The position numbers and the translations under genes are program-made. Source: Candidatus Nitrosopumilus sp. (lineage in GTDB: Archaea; Thermoproteota; Nitrososphaeria; Nitrososphaerales; Nitrosopumilaceae). From it: a stretch of DNA of 5,244 nucleotides. Under the pieces are notes generated by a model that saw only the letters and a list, made by a program, of their open reading frames with translations, did not search any database and was not told the origin of the DNA. Shown here piece after piece: positions 4,643 to 5,244 of this stretch. Within the stretch, counting starts at the first letter, position 1. The number at the start of each line of letters is the position of its first letter. The stretch lies in assembly GCA_018674605.1 (NCBI GenBank), contig JABGZU010000113.1, positions 1 through 5,244 on the forward strand, given 5' to 3'.

Positions 4643-4972
4643 ATGACAGTTGAAGCACAGTATGATAAATTCATTTCAGGTCTTAATCAAACTATGAATA
4701 ATGTTGATTCAGATTTACTTGTAAAAATTATGTATTTAGAGAGAAAATTGCCAGACATTGCCCCCAAAGTGGAATTAAATATCAAATACAAATCACATGT
4801 AGACACTGAAAGGAAAAAAGAAATTATACGAAGTAAACTTGGATTTCCAAATCAAACAACAAATCACGGGGTTAATGTTGTAGGAAGGATGGATACAAAT
4901 ATGGTTGAGAAATTTTCTCAGGATCCAGATGTTCAATACATTACAGGTAGTGCAACCCCTTCTTCATATTAA
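4643..4972 (+). CDS. Small protein with inhibitor I9/propeptide-like C-terminal half, 109 aa
   Basis: The open frame extends upstream to a TTG at 4628, but the ATG at 4643 with a TATA-like box at -26 is the better start. Residues 1-37 are helical (TVEAQYDKFISGLNQTMNN, then SDLLVKIMYLERKL). Residues 42-100 follow a beta-alpha-beta-beta-alpha-beta order. They run strand KVELNIKYK (42-50), helix DTERKKEIIRSKLGF (54-68), strand HGVNVVGRM (75-83), helix TNMVEKFSQ (85-93), and then DPDVQYITG (94-102). A ferredoxin-like unit ending in D-P-D-V-x-Y-I is the hallmark of inhibitor I9 domains, the propeptide/intramolecular chaperone of subtilases. Here it stands alone, without a protease or signal peptide, so it might be a free inhibitor or simply share the fold. 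This assignment is by pattern only. No neighbouring gene clarifies its role. Confidence 0.75.
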   Translation: MTVEAQYDKFISGLNQTMNNVDSDLLVKIMYLERKLPDIAPKVELNIKYKSHVDTERKKEIIRSKLGFPNQTTNHGVNVVGRMDTNMVEKFSQDPDVQYITGSATPSSY

Positions 4973-5093
4973 TAAAAATATTAATTCTAAATAAATTCAA
5001 ACTTTGATTGAAGGTACATTATTTTAATCAATTAACTTTAAGATATATTTTAAAAAAAATCAAAAAAGATATTTTGTTATATTGAATTAAAAA

Positions 5094-5170
5094 GTGAACA
5101 AGCCCAAAGCAAGATCCCGTCAAGTTTCCTTTAGAGTATTACACTCAGGGGGTAGTGGTGGACTTATTCC
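5094..5170 (+). ncRNA. GC-rich island: structured RNA, repeat or coding remnant
   Basis: About half of the bases here are G or C, while both flanks are nearly pure A/T. As RNA, GAACAAGCCCA (5096-5106) pairs with UGGACUUAUUC (5159-5169) over ten base pairs with two C-A mismatches. Inside, GAGU (5134-5137) pairs with ACUC (5143-5146) around AUUAC. This stem is extended past a 3-nt bulge by CCU (5128-5130) with AGG (5147-5149). T-runs at 5189-5194 and 5218-5225 could terminate a transcript. As protein, a GTG at 5094 opens 45 codons (VNKPKARSRQVSFRVLHSGG and on) to TAA at 5229-5231. The last 13 residues come from A/T-only DNA, and no family is recognisable. The minus strand is also open from the window edge to TGA at 5120-5122. 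The nature of the element is unresolved; the strand given is a guess. Confidence 0.35.
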
Positions 5171-5244
5171 TAATACATTAACTAAGCATTTTTTGAACTT
5201 AAGTATTTCTATAATAATTTTTTTTATGTAAAAATTACAAATAA

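Noticed and set aside
5096..5180. H/ACA guide RNA interpretation of the right-hand island
   Set aside because: A hairpin followed by ACA (5175-5177) exists, but the ACA is 5 nt beyond the stem and no K-turn with G-A pairs is visible. The 3-nt bulge is followed by Watson-Crick pairs.

Overview
The window looks like a piece of an ammonia-oxidising archaeal chromosome (Nitrososphaerota/Thaumarchaeota, most like Nitrosopumilus or Nitrosarchaeum). The basis is very low GC, short compact genes with AT-rich TATA-like boxes about 25-35 bp upstream of start codons and almost no Shine-Dalgarno sites (leaderless style), and lineage-typical small proteins, above all a DUF6659/roadblock-like protein and a C-terminal SHOCT protein. 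No housekeeping gene, rRNA, tRNA, CRISPR array or insertion sequence is visible. This is an accessory stretch of small, mostly unnamed genes.

Layout. At 75-683 (-) is a probable winged-helix regulator, with two inverted repeats in its upstream region. Divergent from it at 798-995 (+) is a 65-residue Cys4 zinc-ribbon-like protein. The next intergenic gap holds a GC-rich island (about 1097-1199) that folds into a closed structure ending in a T7 run, a good candidate for an unannotated small RNA. A 140-aa hypothetical (1263-1685, +) then runs tail to tail, one base apart, into a basic SHOCT-domain protein (1687-2238, -). This is preceded on the same strand by a 116-aa hypothetical (2272-2622, -). 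Divergent from that pair is a 78-aa protein (2694-2930, +). Its 3' end overlaps a 43-aa Cys/His-rich miniprotein (2916-3047, -), which sits 14 bp downstream of the DUF6659-like gene (3062-3457, -) and is probably co-transcribed with it.

After a 354-bp gap with traces of a decayed coding sequence come a 163-aa hypothetical (3812-4303, -) and a 339-bp divergent intergenic region with an 11-bp direct repeat and a possible 28-residue micro-ORF. Then comes a 109-aa protein (4643-4972, +) whose C-terminal half resembles the inhibitor I9/subtilisin-propeptide fold. The right end contains a second GC-rich island (about 5094-5170), which could be a structured RNA, a repeat element or a coding remnant.

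No metabolic pathway can be assembled from these genes. The common theme is small regulatory-type modules (winged helix, zinc ribbon, roadblock-like, SHOCT) interspersed with candidate small RNAs. The most interesting unexplained items are the two GC islands and the Cys/His miniprotein.
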